34,244 bases of DNA from a virus: the IMG/VR virus record IMGVR_UViG_3300021963_007715, positions 1-34,244 of that record; one strand, 5' to 3'. Positions 1 through 7,322 of this stretch are shown here, one piece after another. Below the pieces are notes generated by a model. That model made no database searches, was not told the DNA's origin, and saw only the letters and a program-made list of their open reading frames with translations. The position numbers and the translations under genes were made by a program. Numbering within the stretch: position 1 is the first letter of the stretch; every line of letters begins with the position of its first letter.

Positions 1-533
1 TAGCGTGGATCGTTTTGCATGATGCCTTTGTAGATGTCCACTAGCTCATGAGCCAGACCGTTCCAGTTGCCGTCTTCGGTACCAATCATGATCATCTCTG
101 GATTGACCATGTCCCATTTAACTGATCCCATGGCAATCAAGTAGGGATTGTACAAGAATTGATGTTGCTGATCCAACAAGGGATAAAAGTGTCTGCGTGT
201 GGTGCCAGGCAGCACAGTAGAAATTAGTACAACTTTTTTGGGGCTGGTAGCATGCTCGTTGACTTTGTTAATAGCATCAATTACAGCATCGTGTCCAAAG
301 TCTCGGGGAGTCATATGACTGCTGGGCACCGATCCGTCATAACCAGCGGCATGTGGTGTGGGTACCGCTATAAAGATCCAGTCGCTTTCATTCACAGTTT
401 CTTCAATTGAACAAACTTTAACACGGTCACTCTCGCGTGGGTAAATATCGTATCCGCGTACAGTGTATTTCTCCGCAAAAACTTCTGCGCAATCAAGTCC
501 TAGCTTGCCTAAACCAATAAATCCAATATTCAT
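1..533 (-). CDS. UDP-glucose/GDP-mannose 6-dehydrogenase family protein, 3' part cut by window edge
   Basis: The reverse strand from ATG at 533 stays open to base 1, giving 177 N-terminal residues. The first residues hold a Rossmann NAD-binding motif (GFIGLGKLGLD, about residues 4-14). FIAVPTP and LISTVLPGTTRR further on match the NAD-domain blocks of UDP-glucose/GDP-mannose dehydrogenases, which oxidise a nucleotide sugar to its uronic acid. The segment YNPYLIAMGS with a following PEMIMIGTED resembles the family's substrate-linking region. A GAGGAC ribosome site lies about 5 bases before the ATG. Its start is only 13 bases from that of the plus-strand glycosyltransferase-like gene, so the two form a divergent pair plausibly concerned with surface sugars. 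The catalytic Cys would lie outside the window, so activity cannot be judged. Confidence 0.82.
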   Translation of the reverse strand, partial: MNIGFIGLGKLGLDCAEVFAEKYTVRGYDIYPRESDRVKVCSIEETVNESDWIFIAVPTPHAAGYDGSVPSSHMTPRDFGHDAVIDAINKVNEHATSPKKVVLISTVLPGTTRRHFYPLLDQQHQFLYNPYLIAMGSVKWDMVNPEMIMIGTEDGNWNGLAHELVDIYKGIMQNDPR

Positions 534-546
534 AGAGTCCTCAAAA

Positions 547-1809
547 ATGTCAGTTCCTACACATAATTTATACGATTTCATACACCGGGCAACAAAAAAA
601 CAGTTCTTGTTGCGATATTTTTATCCTTATGGTAGCCGCTATCTCAAAGATTGCATCACTATAATATGCACTAACTGGACACAAGGACCAAATAGTATTG
701 ATATCAAAAATCGTTTTGATCGGGTGTTTGAAGACAAATCTGGCATAACAGATTCGTCGCTTGTAACCTTACAACCAGTTTTATTTTGTCACGACCAAGA
801 ACCTTTGTTTTTTGACTACTACACCGACGATGTGCCGCACATGCAAGAATTTTGCGAATATGTTAGGGAAAATCAATTTCTCAGCAAAGAACTAAAAAAT
901 CTCAATCTTCGATGGGTACATCCAATATCGGTACAAAAAACTTGGATTCTGTTACACTCGGAGTTAAACTCCCACGAGCTGAACAAATATGAATCCACCG
1001 GCTCTTTTATAGGAGCATATTGGTGGAGCCATGCTATGCTGTCACTCGACTGGTATAGATTTGCCCAACATGATCCTGCATTAGATACTACCGACGAATA
1101 CAAAAAGTTATTTTTAATTTACTGCCGAGATACCACTGGATCTCGAACATACCGTAAAACTTTCATATCTAGCATTGAAAAAAATAACGTGATTAACGAT
1201 TGTCAAATTGGGTCTTTTCTTGAATACGAAATAACATCAGAATCAAGTGCTGTGTACGATGCTGTAGACTATAATCGGACTGCTATTAGTGTGGTATTAG
1301 AAACTGTTTTTGATGCTCGCATCCATCTGACAGAAAAAACTCTAAGACCTTTAGCATGCGGCCATCCATTTATATTGGCAGCTGGGCCTGGCAGTTTGGC
1401 ACTATTAAGAAAATACGGTTTTCAAACGTTTTCTCCCTACATCGACGAAACATACGATACAGTGCAAGACAATGATCTAAGGCTACAACTTATTGTCGAA
1501 GAAATGCAAAGGATACAACTGTTATCCGAATCTCAGCGTACTGAGCTAGTTAAACAGTGCAATCAAATTGCAGAAATCAACAAGGCACATTTCTTTTCAA
1601 AAGATTTTTTTAATCAGATCGTAAACGAGTTACAACACAATGTTACTGCTGCTTTTGATCAGCATCAAGGTCAGTTAGACTTGTCACTCTGGTGGGAAGA
1701 ACGTAAAAAACGCAAGAAGAATCCGTTGATTCCTAATACTAAGAAAACTAAACTGCTATCTTACTTGCTAACATTGTTTCGGAACACTCGACAAGCCAAA
1801 TCTACTTAA
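547..1809 (+). CDS. Glycosyltransferase-like protein (putative)
   Basis: This 420-residue protein is read from ATG 547; an in-frame ATG at 463 would overlap the divergent dehydrogenase and is less likely, though neither start has a clear ribosome site. The C-terminal half carries an acidic/aromatic block, ETVFDARIHLTEKTLRPLA, then GHPFILAAGPGSL and GFQTFSPYIDETYD. That arrangement recalls the nucleotide-sugar-binding half of GT10/exostosin-like glycosyltransferases (a TEK motif followed by a Pro/Gly loop). The N-terminal half is not recognised. The last 40 residues are Lys/Arg-rich. It is one of only three plus-strand genes, and its stop overlaps the end of the opposing gene by 8 bases. The gene is convincing; the enzymatic class is inference from pattern. 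Confidence 0.6.
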   Translation: MSVPTHNLYDFIHRATKKQFLLRYFYPYGSRYLKDCITIICTNWTQGPNSIDIKNRFDRVFEDKSGITDSSLVTLQPVLFCHDQEPLFFDYYTDDVPHMQEFCEYVRENQFLSKELKNLNLRWVHPISVQKTWILLHSELNSHELNKYESTGSFIGAYWWSHAMLSLDWYRFAQHDPALDTTDEYKKLFLIYCRDTTGSRTYRKTFISSIEKNNVINDCQIGSFLEYEITSESSAVYDAVDYNRTAISVVLETVFDARIHLTEKTLRPLACGHPFILAAGPGSLALLRKYGFQTFSPYIDETYDTVQDNDLRLQLIVEEMQRIQLLSESQRTELVKQCNQIAEINKAHFFSKDFFNQIVNELQHNVTAAFDQHQGQLDLSLWWEERKKRKKNPLIPNTKKTKLLSYLLTLFRNTRQAKST

Positions 1810-2161
1810 CAACAGGTAGCACCCCAGTCCAGTCTGGTCCAGGGTCTTGTTCTTTGTAGTTTTTTACTCGTGCGTCCATTTCGGTGTAGAACGAATCAAG
1901 TTCGCCATTCCAACGACCCAATAGCTGTTCTACAGCCTGTTCGCAATAGTTCCAGTTGCGTAGGTAATAGTTCTTGATGAGATTTTGGTGTAGATCCAAG
2001 TATTGATCTACACTAAACATTTCCTGTATAGGTGTGTTTTCGATCAGACAATAAGCAGTGCTTTTTTTGTCTGCGTCAGCAAAATAAAAAGTGTCTAAGG
2101 GCAACAACATGTATTTTGACTTGACATCGTCGGTGATTGAATCTTCAAACATTATATTCAT
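1802..2161 (-). CDS. Hypothetical protein, translationally coupled to clpS
   Basis: A 119-residue acidic, aromatic-rich protein that I do not recognise. Its ATG overlaps the clpS stop as ATGA (2158-2161), so it is very probably translated from the same message. A later ATG at 2152 is possible but the overlap favours the first. The middle (residues about 44-90) is predicted largely helical, with several Leu, Tyr and Trp residues (YYLRNWNYCEQAVEQLLGRW). No signal peptide or membrane segment is seen. Confidence 0.75.
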   Translation of the reverse strand: MNIMFEDSITDDVKSKYMLLPLDTFYFADADKKSTAYCLIENTPIQEMFSVDQYLDLHQNLIKNYYLRNWNYCEQAVEQLLGRWNGELDSFYTEMDARVKNYKEQDPGPDWTGVLPVVK

Positions 2162-2460
2162 GCTGTATCGGGTTCCAGTTTAATTTGCAATGGGTAGCCT
2201 TCTGATCTTGCGTTTACAGTGATTTCGATGCCTTTCTGTTCGGCCACTTCGTACGGCAATACTGCAACCACAGCTGAACCCGATTCGTGGATGTCCATGG
2301 TGATTGTTTGAGCAGTATCTGGTGTGTATTCAAAATGTTCAATTAAGCTGTCAACAACAAACTCGACCGCGGTGCGATCATCATTTAAGTATATGACCTT
2401 GAACAGAGGCGGTTCTTTAAGAGAGACATTAGTTCTTGTTTTTGATTCGACATTGGCCAT
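2158..2460 (-). CDS. clpS: ClpS-like N-degron adaptor
   Basis: A 100-residue protein that covers the whole ClpS core. Bacterial ClpS binds N-terminal Phe, Leu, Tyr or Trp of substrates and delivers them to ClpAP. The fold-defining block PPLFKVIYLNDDRTAVEF (17-34) aligns with E. coli KVILNNDDYTPMEF, so Asn26, Asp27/28, Thr30 and, further on, His58 match the pocket residues Asn34, Asp35/36, Thr38 and His66. The C-terminal GYPLQIKLEPD matches the family end. The gatekeeper Met40 of E. coli is replaced by Val32. No ClpA is in the window, but a phage ClpX lies about 1.1 kb upstream in the same orientation. It is followed by a coupled 119-aa gene and preceded by hsp20. Confidence 0.9.
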   Translation of the reverse strand: MANVESKTRTNVSLKEPPLFKVIYLNDDRTAVEFVVDSLIEHFEYTPDTAQTITMDIHESGSAVVAVLPYEVAEQKGIEITVNARSEGYPLQIKLEPDTA

Positions 2461-2478
2461 TGTGTGATCCTTGAAAGT

Positions 2479-2503
2479 GGCCCGAGTTGCCCCGGGCCTT
2501 TTT
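2479..2503 (+). terminator. Rho-independent terminator reading on the plus strand, inside a minus-strand operon
   Basis: GGCCCG (2479-2484) pairs with CGGGCC (2493-2498) around an 8-base loop and is followed by TTTTTATTT on the plus strand. On the minus strand no T-run follows, so the strong orientation is plus. The only plus gene upstream is the glycosyltransferase-like one, whose message would run antisense through the 119-aa gene and clpS before stopping here. The hairpin also sits between hsp20 and clpS and may attenuate or protect the minus message. Confidence 0.65.
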
Positions 2504-2505
2504 AT

Positions 2506-2961
2506 TTAAGCTGAGAGAGCGGGAACATAGTTGACAGCAATCTTCTTGGGCCGTTGCGATTCAGGAATGTTTCGCTCCAGCTTGACAGTTAAGATGCCAT
2601 CTTTTAGTTCGGCGTCGCGCACTTCAACATATTCTGCCACCGAGAAGGTGCGAACAAAGCTGCGGCCGCTGATGCCATGATGCAGATACTCTACCTCTAG
2701 TTGAGGGGTAGCTTCTGCTGTTTTCTCGCCCTTAACAATGAGTGTACCATTGTTGAATTCAACATCAATATCCGCTTGTGCAAAGCCAGCTACTGCCACA
2801 CGAATCTCGTAAGTTTCGTCGCCAGTGCGAACAATGTCGTAAGGTGGATAGTTTGTTGAAGCTGCCGAATCAATTTGGCTTACGATACGATCGAACAATC
2901 GATCGATTCCAATTGAATTGCGGTAGAAGGGGGTGAGGTCTAGAGTTGTGAGTTTAGTCAT
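2506..2961 (-). CDS. Hsp20/IbpA-type small heat-shock protein
   Basis: A 151-residue ATP-independent holdase of the alpha-crystallin family. The beta-sandwich domain spans about residues 38-138 and shows YDIVRTGDETYEIRVAVAGF, the IDVEFNNGTLIVKGEK strand pair and the diagnostic ELKDGILTVKLER block. The C-terminal KKIAVN corresponds to the IxI/V anchor that bacterial IbpA-type proteins use for oligomerisation. AGGAG lies 6 bases before the ATG. A perfect T4-late-like octamer 62 bases upstream and a 5'-leader hairpin suggest high late expression, perhaps as a chaperone for virion proteins. Small Hsp20 genes are known from cyanophages and other T4-like phages. Confidence 0.93.
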   Translation of the reverse strand: MTKLTTLDLTPFYRNSIGIDRLFDRIVSQIDSAASTNYPPYDIVRTGDETYEIRVAVAGFAQADIDVEFNNGTLIVKGEKTAEATPQLEVEYLHHGISGRSFVRTFSVAEYVEVRDAELKDGILTVKLERNIPESQRPKKIAVNYVPALSA

Positions 2962-2994
2962 TTTGATCTCCTATTAAGCAAGTTTGACTATATG

Positions 2995-3030
2995 TTGCAG
3001 CCCGACATCGGCACTGCAAGTATATTTATA
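2995..3030 (-). promoter_or_regulatory. T4-like late promoter plus 5'-leader hairpin for hsp20
   Basis: The minus strand reads TATAAATA at 3030-3023, identical to the T4 late -10 octamer. A few bases after the expected transcript start, TTGCAG (3019-3014) pairs with CTGCAA (3000-2995), with a further partly paired C/G core between them. The ribosome site lies outside the hairpin, so the stem probably stabilises the message rather than blocking it. No other gene starts between here and hsp20. Confidence 0.7.
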
Positions 3031-3063
3031 ACATAGAACAATCATTAACACAATAGATAATGG

Positions 3064-3312
3064 TTAACGATTGTTAAGGTCTCGTACGATTCGGTAACGT
3101 TGCCAAGCAGTTTCTGGCCAAGTCAACTGAAAATAGGTATAGACTGCATCATCTTCAAAGCACACTCGGTACTTGAACTTGATGGTCTTGGTTGTGTATT
3201 TGATATTGTTGTGTTGTTCGGCCCATTCAACCAGCTCTCGGGTAATAAGTTGATGAATATATCCAGTTCCCGCAAAAGATGATCCTTGCGGCAGGTCGAA
3301 CTCGATATACAT
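3064..3312 (-). CDS. Hypothetical protein downstream of rpsU
   Basis: An 82-residue protein of unknown function. Its ATG overlaps the bS21 stop (TGATG at 3314-3310), so it belongs to the clpX-rpsU message. It shows alternating hydrophobic/charged stretches (IKYTTKTIKFKYRVCFEDD, then VYTYFQLTWP), suggesting a small mostly beta fold with aromatic residues; no membrane segment or catalytic motif is evident. Codon use resembles its neighbours. Confidence 0.7.
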   Translation of the reverse strand: MYIEFDLPQGSSFAGTGYIHQLITRELVEWAEQHNNIKYTTKTIKFKYRVCFEDDAVYTYFQLTWPETAWQRYRIVRDLNNR

Positions 3313-3533
3313 CAGTACATTTTTTTAGGAAGCTGTTGACTACGCAAGTACTTTTTCCAACGTGATTTGGCCTGGGCAGCTTTGACCTTGCGACGTGTGG
3401 TGGGTTTGATGTAGGTTTCGCGTTCGCGCAATTCTATCAGCAATCCAGACTCAGCAATTTTCTTCTTGAACTTTCTGAGTGCTTGTTCAACTTTGTCATC
3501 CTGTACGTATACAGTTCTTCCGTTTAATTTCAA
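3312..3533 (-). CDS. rpsU: Ribosomal protein bS21 homologue, TTG start
   Basis: The 73-residue product aligns along its length with bacterial bS21, the small-subunit protein beside the anti-Shine-Dalgarno end of 16S rRNA that affects initiation. Seen directly: ALRKFKKKIAESGLL (about 17-31), ELRERETYIKPTTRRK and a basic C-terminal tail ending KKMY, compared with RRREFYEKPTTERK and RLY in E. coli. There is no ATG. AAGGAA is followed 6 bases later by TTG at 3533, which gives MKLNGRTVYV; a TTG at 3539 has no spacer and is less likely. The reading overlaps or abuts the clpX stop. Phage bS21 genes are known in large and T4-like phages and are thought to bias host ribosomes. Confidence 0.9.
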   Translation of the reverse strand: MKLNGRTVYVQDDKVEQALRKFKKKIAESGLLIELRERETYIKPTTRRKVKAAQAKSRWKKYLRSQQLPKKMY

Positions 3534-3535
3534 TC

Positions 3536-4741
3536 TCAATTCCTTGTTAATGTTGCAGGATTATTTACCTGTTTCTCATCAATATCTACGCATTTAACGG
3601 CTGTAGCTTGATATTGCTTGAGATCAAACATGTGCGGCAACAACACACGTTCTAGTTCGCTTTGCAGGGCTCTAGCACCTGTTCCGGATGCAATAGCACG
3701 TTCTACAATGGCCAAGATAGCATGGTCGTCAAAGGCTAGATCCACACCGTCTTGCTGAAACAGCCAACGATATTGATCAATCAAGTTGTTTTTTGTTTCG
3801 ATTAAGATACGCACAAGATCTGCTTTTTCCAACTGCTGTAGTGCAACTACCACGGGGAAACGTCCAACAAATTCTGGAATCAGACCAAACTTGACTAGAT
3901 CATCTGGGGTCACAGTACCTAGATCTATGGATACATTTTTTGACTGCACTTCTTTGCCAAATCCTATGCCGCCGCCCACAGTGCGTGATTTGATGATCTT
4001 GTCCAAGCCCACAAATGCGCCGCCGGCAATGAACAGAATATTGGTAGTATCAATTTCGATCATTTCGCCCGACGGATGTTTACGTCCACCCGACACTGGT
4101 ACACGACAAGTGGTGCCTTCTACCATTTTTAACAAGGCCTGTTGAACACCTTCGCCTGACACATCTCTGGTGATGCTGGCACTTTCGCTCTTGCGTGATA
4201 TCTTGTCAATCTCGTCAACATACACAATACCACGTTGTGTTTTTTCCAAGTTGTTGCCGGAGTTGGTATACAGTCTGGCAATAAGTGTTTCCACATCATC
4301 GCCCACATATCCAGCTTCGGTAATACTGGTAGCATCAGCAATGGCAAACGGCACGTCCAGGTACTTGGCAATGGTCTTGGCCAGCATGGTCTTGCCGCAG
4401 CCGGAAGGCCCAACCATGAGAATATTGGCCTTGTTGATTTCAATGTCTTTGTCTTGGTTTGATATGCGTTTGTAGTGATTCACAATGGCTACTGCCAGAG
4501 TCATTTTGGCCTGTAGTTGCCCTACTACATATTGATCCAAGTACTCTTTTAGCTTCTTGGGATCTTGTCCATCGATTAACTGCTGTTTTACAGCATCCGC
4601 GGCATCGTCGTTTTTCAACAAGTCTTGACACAAGTCAACGCACTCGTTGCAGATTGCCACACTATCACTGACTATTAACTTTTTGACTTCTTCTTTTTTC
4701 TTACCACAAAAACTACAGACATTCTTCAGTGCATCTGACAT
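3536..4741 (-). CDS. clpX: ClpX unfoldase (AAA+), full length
   Basis: The 401-residue protein has all ClpX parts: the zinc-binding adaptor domain with Cys9, Cys12, Cys31 and Cys34; Walker A GPSGCGKT (111-118); pore loop GYVG (144-147); Walker B VYVDEID (173-179); the RKH-type loop GGRKHPSGE (218-226); the ClpP-docking IGF tripeptide at 259-261; the arginine finger in [10 protein letters not shown] (287-296); and sensor 2 GTGARAL (353-359). Bacterial ClpX unfolds substrates for ClpP. No clpP is present in the window, so the retained IGF loop implies docking to host ClpP. The start lies one base from the stop of the upstream membrane protein, and rpsU overlaps the end, so these are one transcription unit. 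Overall similarity to bacterial ClpX is high. Confidence 0.96.
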   Translation of the reverse strand: MSDALKNVCSFCGKKKEEVKKLIVSDSVAICNECVDLCQDLLKNDDAADAVKQQLIDGQDPKKLKEYLDQYVVGQLQAKMTLAVAIVNHYKRISNQDKDIEINKANILMVGPSGCGKTMLAKTIAKYLDVPFAIADATSITEAGYVGDDVETLIARLYTNSGNNLEKTQRGIVYVDEIDKISRKSESASITRDVSGEGVQQALLKMVEGTTCRVPVSGGRKHPSGEMIEIDTTNILFIAGGAFVGLDKIIKSRTVGGGIGFGKEVQSKNVSIDLGTVTPDDLVKFGLIPEFVGRFPVVVALQQLEKADLVRILIETKNNLIDQYRWLFQQDGVDLAFDDHAILAIVERAIASGTGARALQSELERVLLPHMFDLKQYQATAVKCVDIDEKQVNNPATLTRN

Positions 4742-6499
4742 CTATTGACCTTTTGGTGTTAGTTTTGTTTCAATTTGTTGTTGTTCAGCTGGGCTGAGTA
4801 ATTCGGGGTCGTATTGGCCTGATACTAACTTGTCCATAAGATATTCTATATAGGCACTATTATAAGCATAACTGTCTGAAAGACTTTTGTCAACTTCTAT
4901 CCACTTGATTCCGTTGTATTTGAACAATTTGCTAGGTATATATCCTGTGTGTAGGAACTGATAACCTTTTACAGGATTGTCAGGCAGTATCTGACCAAAC
5001 GGTACTGATTCAGTTTCGGGTAGATAGTTTTCCCAAGGCAAATGATCTATTTGTCCTTGTGCCAACAGTTGTCGTTGTTCTTTTAGAGTTTTGTCAGGAT
5101 TGTCGGCTTTCCATTTACGTTTGGCTTCTTTGACCGCAGCAGTTTCTTCAGGGTACTCTCCTACTTCTTCTTCCGGAACTGTCTCAGTTTTTTTTTGATT
5201 CAAATTATCGAGTGCTTCAAGTCGAGCTTGTCTTCTACGTCGCACACGGTTTCTCGGTCGCTTGGGCACAGGCTCATAACGAGCACGGGGCAGATCTTGT
5301 GGTGTGGGCAGTACGGGTGGGGGCAGTACGGGTGGGGGCGGCATAACACCGCGTATCCAAGAACGGCTTTCGGTAGCAGCCAACAACATCATTACTGCCA
5401 ACGGGTCAAATACGGCAACAATAAGGATAATGACCCAGCGCACAGCTTTTTCCAATATGGTTTGATCTGTAGTGTCGTATATGAGTTCAGCAATGTACTT
5501 GATAGGGCCTACTTCAACTTCTAGCTTGCGAAACTCTGCCTGTAACTCATACTTGGTTCGGGTAAGTTTTTCAATTTCTAAGTTGGCTACGTTGATACGT
5601 TGTTGTTGTTCGTTAACCAGTGTTTCAACTGATGCAGTATCACCTTTGCCCAACTGGTTGCGTAAGCGATCAATCAGACGATTCGATTCGGCCACTTGCG
5701 TTTCTACAGTGCGACGCACACGAGCAATTTCTTCTCTAGCAGCTCGTATAGTGGGATTGTTATTGGCTTGTTCTAGTTTCTCCACAGCCGCTGCACGTTC
5801 GCGAGCTCTGACAGCTTGCCAGTTTCTTACAGCAGCCGCAGTGCCAGGACCCCAGTTGCCATCCACTGCTGTGCCTACCAAGGCCTGTGCTTTGTCGATT
5901 TCTTTAGCATCAATAAAAGTCTGTAGCTGTGCTGACTGTTGATCTATCTTGGCAATCTGATCTTGATAAATCTTTGTCTGTGCATCAATGATCTTGTTCT
6001 GTTCATCAATGGCCGGCTGTACACGAGCCAGAGCAGCATCAATACGGTCTTGTTCTGTACGGATTTGACTATTGACGTTGGCATCAGCACCAGTACCAGT
6101 TGTTTCTAGTGTCTTGGCGCGAGCTTCGGCTTTTTCAACTATATCTGTTTGGCGTTTGAGTTCTACTTCGATGCGTTGTAGCTGTGCGGCATTTTCTTGT
6201 CCTTGACCCACTTGTTCGATATGGGCCTTGCTGAGGAATCCAAAGATTCCCATGGAGGTAATAAACATCAGAATAGCTACACTAGGCACCAAGTATAATC
6301 GCATGGCCCATTTGACACGACTCCAATATTCGTGTAGCCATACCGTGATCACCAACTTGGCCACTTCCAGGATTGATCCCATGATCACAACAGGAATCAC
6401 ACTTGCGGCAAAAATCGCTGTCAATCCAACGATGGAATAAAAGGCAGCCACTGCACTGAGACAAAGGGCTACCGCAAGCATGAGATAAGTTAAGAGCAT
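4742..6499 (-). CDS. Large membrane-anchored coiled-coil protein with peptidoglycan-binding-like insert
   Basis: This 585-residue protein is not assignable to a known enzyme. It begins with three hydrophobic segments (about 3-30, 32-54, 66-90). A long coiled coil rich in Glu, Gln, Lys and Arg follows (about 97-330). It is interrupted near 203-228 by QALVGTAVDGNWGPGTAAAV, which matches half of a peptidoglycan-binding type 1 repeat (VDGxxGPxT). A fourth membrane segment lies at about 353-375, then a Pro-rich stretch with a direct PPPVLP repeat and an Arg cluster (416-424). The C-terminal 120 residues look soluble. Multi-span coiled-coil proteins of this shape occur in T4-like marine phages without assigned function; an inner-membrane/cell-wall role is inference. 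The clpX ATG is one base after its stop. Confidence 0.75.
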   Translation of the reverse strand: MLLTYLMLAVALCLSAVAAFYSIVGLTAIFAASVIPVVIMGSILEVAKLVITVWLHEYWSRVKWAMRLYLVPSVAILMFITSMGIFGFLSKAHIEQVGQGQENAAQLQRIEVELKRQTDIVEKAEARAKTLETTGTGADANVNSQIRTEQDRIDAALARVQPAIDEQNKIIDAQTKIYQDQIAKIDQQSAQLQTFIDAKEIDKAQALVGTAVDGNWGPGTAAAVRNWQAVRARERAAAVEKLEQANNNPTIRAAREEIARVRRTVETQVAESNRLIDRLRNQLGKGDTASVETLVNEQQQRINVANLEIEKLTRTKYELQAEFRKLEVEVGPIKYIAELIYDTTDQTILEKAVRWVIILIVAVFDPLAVMMLLAATESRSWIRGVMPPPPVLPPPVLPTPQDLPRARYEPVPKRPRNRVRRRRQARLEALDNLNQKKTETVPEEEVGEYPEETAAVKEAKRKWKADNPDKTLKEQRQLLAQGQIDHLPWENYLPETESVPFGQILPDNPVKGYQFLHTGYIPSKLFKYNGIKWIEVDKSLSDSYAYNSAYIEYLMDKLVSGQYDPELLSPAEQQQIETKLTPKGQ

Positions 6500-6509
6500 A
6501 GTTGATTAT

Positions 6510-6845
6510 TTACCGACGGGAGTGCTTGAGATCACTGGACACTTCAATGCTGTACTTGACAGAAATCCAAGTGGCAAAGGAGGGATCCGGCACTTCAAAC
6601 CAAATTTTATGCGGCATGTGTTGATGTATCCATTGTTGGATCGTTCGGTTAAAATTTTGTGTTTTTTTAAATCGTTTCAGTATATTACGCTGTGTGCGCC
6701 AACTGGTTCCGTACAACTTTCTGCATTCGTTTACTATTGAATACCATTGTTCTCGTGTATGAATCCGGAACCAAAAACGGTGTAGTGACTGGGACGTTAC
6801 TTTAAGTGGTTCCATTGACATCGACATATAATAAGAGGTCTCCAT
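6510..6845 (-). CDS. Hypothetical small basic protein
   Basis: Up to 111 residues; in-frame ATGs at 6845 and 6827 both fit, and GGAG 12 bases before the latter gives no clear decision. The product is basic and aromatic (for example LKRFKKTQNFNRTIQQWIHQ, then KIWFEVPDPSFATWISVKYS), which suggests a small folded nucleic-acid- or protein-binding domain, but no family is recognised. The stop lies 10 bases before the large membrane protein start, so they are probably cotranscribed. Confidence 0.65.
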   Translation of the reverse strand: METSYYMSMSMEPLKVTSQSLHRFWFRIHTREQWYSIVNECRKLYGTSWRTQRNILKRFKKTQNFNRTIQQWIHQHMPHKIWFEVPDPSFATWISVKYSIEVSSDLKHSRR

Positions 6846-7071
6846 TTAGACGCAAAGCTTCTTGCTTTAACTGTGACTGTTCCAATTTGGCCTACACTTA
6901 TTTGGAGAGGCTGAATCAACCGCATCTCGTAAGTTTTGTCTGGATCCCAAGCAGTCGGATTCCAAACTGGCCAGTTCCACACCTAGCAAACTCGCACCCG
7001 TACAGCCACGGCTAATTCCGGATTCGCCTGTACGTGAATTTACTATGATTGCGCCCTGTCACTACTCTTGT
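6846..7071 (-). other. Unassigned region between terminator and next gene
   Basis: About 225 bases with no confident gene. It follows a minus-strand terminator and an extended -10 promoter candidate, so it is probably the transcribed leader of the 6.8-to-1.8 kb operon. A GTG-started reading frame from 6982 (MWNWPVWNPTAWDPDKTYEM...) is open but has an adjacent stop and no good ribosome site. An 8-base inverted repeat, CGTACAGG-type, lies near 6989-7023. I looked for tRNA and tmRNA shapes and saw none. Confidence 0.4.
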
Positions 7072-7080
7072 AGTATAACA
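7072..7080 (-). promoter_or_regulatory. Extended -10 promoter candidate
   Basis: The minus strand reads TGT-TATACT right after the terminator at 7082-7107, matching an extended -10 (TGn plus TATAAT-like). No good -35 is at 17 bases, where the terminator stem lies. It would restart transcription toward the 6510-6845 gene and the clpX operon. Confidence 0.4.
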
Positions 7081-7081
7081 C

Positions 7082-7107
7082 AAAAAAGCCACCTTGCGGT
7101 GGCTTTT
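7082..7107 (-). terminator. Rho-independent terminator of the ligase/small-gene operon
   Basis: A perfect 10-base stem AAAAGCCACC / GGTGGCTTTT with a 4-base loop is followed on the minus strand by six T's. It begins 3 bases past the stop of the last small gene (7110). Confidence 0.9.
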
Positions 7108-7109
7108 GG

Positions 7110-7322
7110 TTAAGTTGTTTTCTTTTTAGGCTTGGCTATTTTTTTAGCTGGTGCTTTCTTTGCTACTTTCTTCACTTCTTTCTTTTTCTTTAACCTAATA
7201 TAATCAAATATTACCCAAAAAACTATTTGTGGAACATACCAAATCATCTCAAGAATACTTTTGGTTGCACCCCAGAAAGTTCGTTTAGTATGTTCCATAG
7301 TTGGATATCTGCCATCGTTCAT
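7110..7322 (-). CDS. Small membrane protein with lysine/alanine-rich tail
   Basis: 70 residues. A hydrophobic helix at about 25-42 (MIWYVPQIVFWVIFDYI) is followed by a strongly basic tail of Lys, Ala and Pro (KKVAKKAPAKKIAKPKKK), resembling the histone-H1-like tails seen in some DNA-binding proteins. The ATG overlaps the preceding stop as ATGA, with GGAG 7 bases upstream inside the preceding gene, which selects this start over the internal ATG. A membrane-tethered, nucleic-acid-binding tail is inference; it is the last gene before the operon terminator. Confidence 0.7.
   Translation of the reverse strand: MNDGRYPTMEHTKRTFWGATKSILEMIWYVPQIVFWVIFDYIRLKKKKEVKKVAKKAPAKKIAKPKKKTT

Noticed and set aside
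3786-4671. Long opposite-strand and alternate-frame ORFs over clpX
   Set aside because: They are shadows of the clpX reading frame, lack ribosome sites and show no domain pattern.
5300-5345. Short tandem repeat in the minus-strand membrane protein
   Set aside because: It simply encodes the Pro-rich PPPVLP repeat; no sign of a mobile or regulatory element.
6880-7040. tRNA- or tmRNA-like element between terminator and 6510-6845 gene
   Set aside because: Stretches such as GGATTC and CTCTCCA recall tRNA parts, but no cloverleaf, TTCRA loop or matching acceptor stem could be formed.
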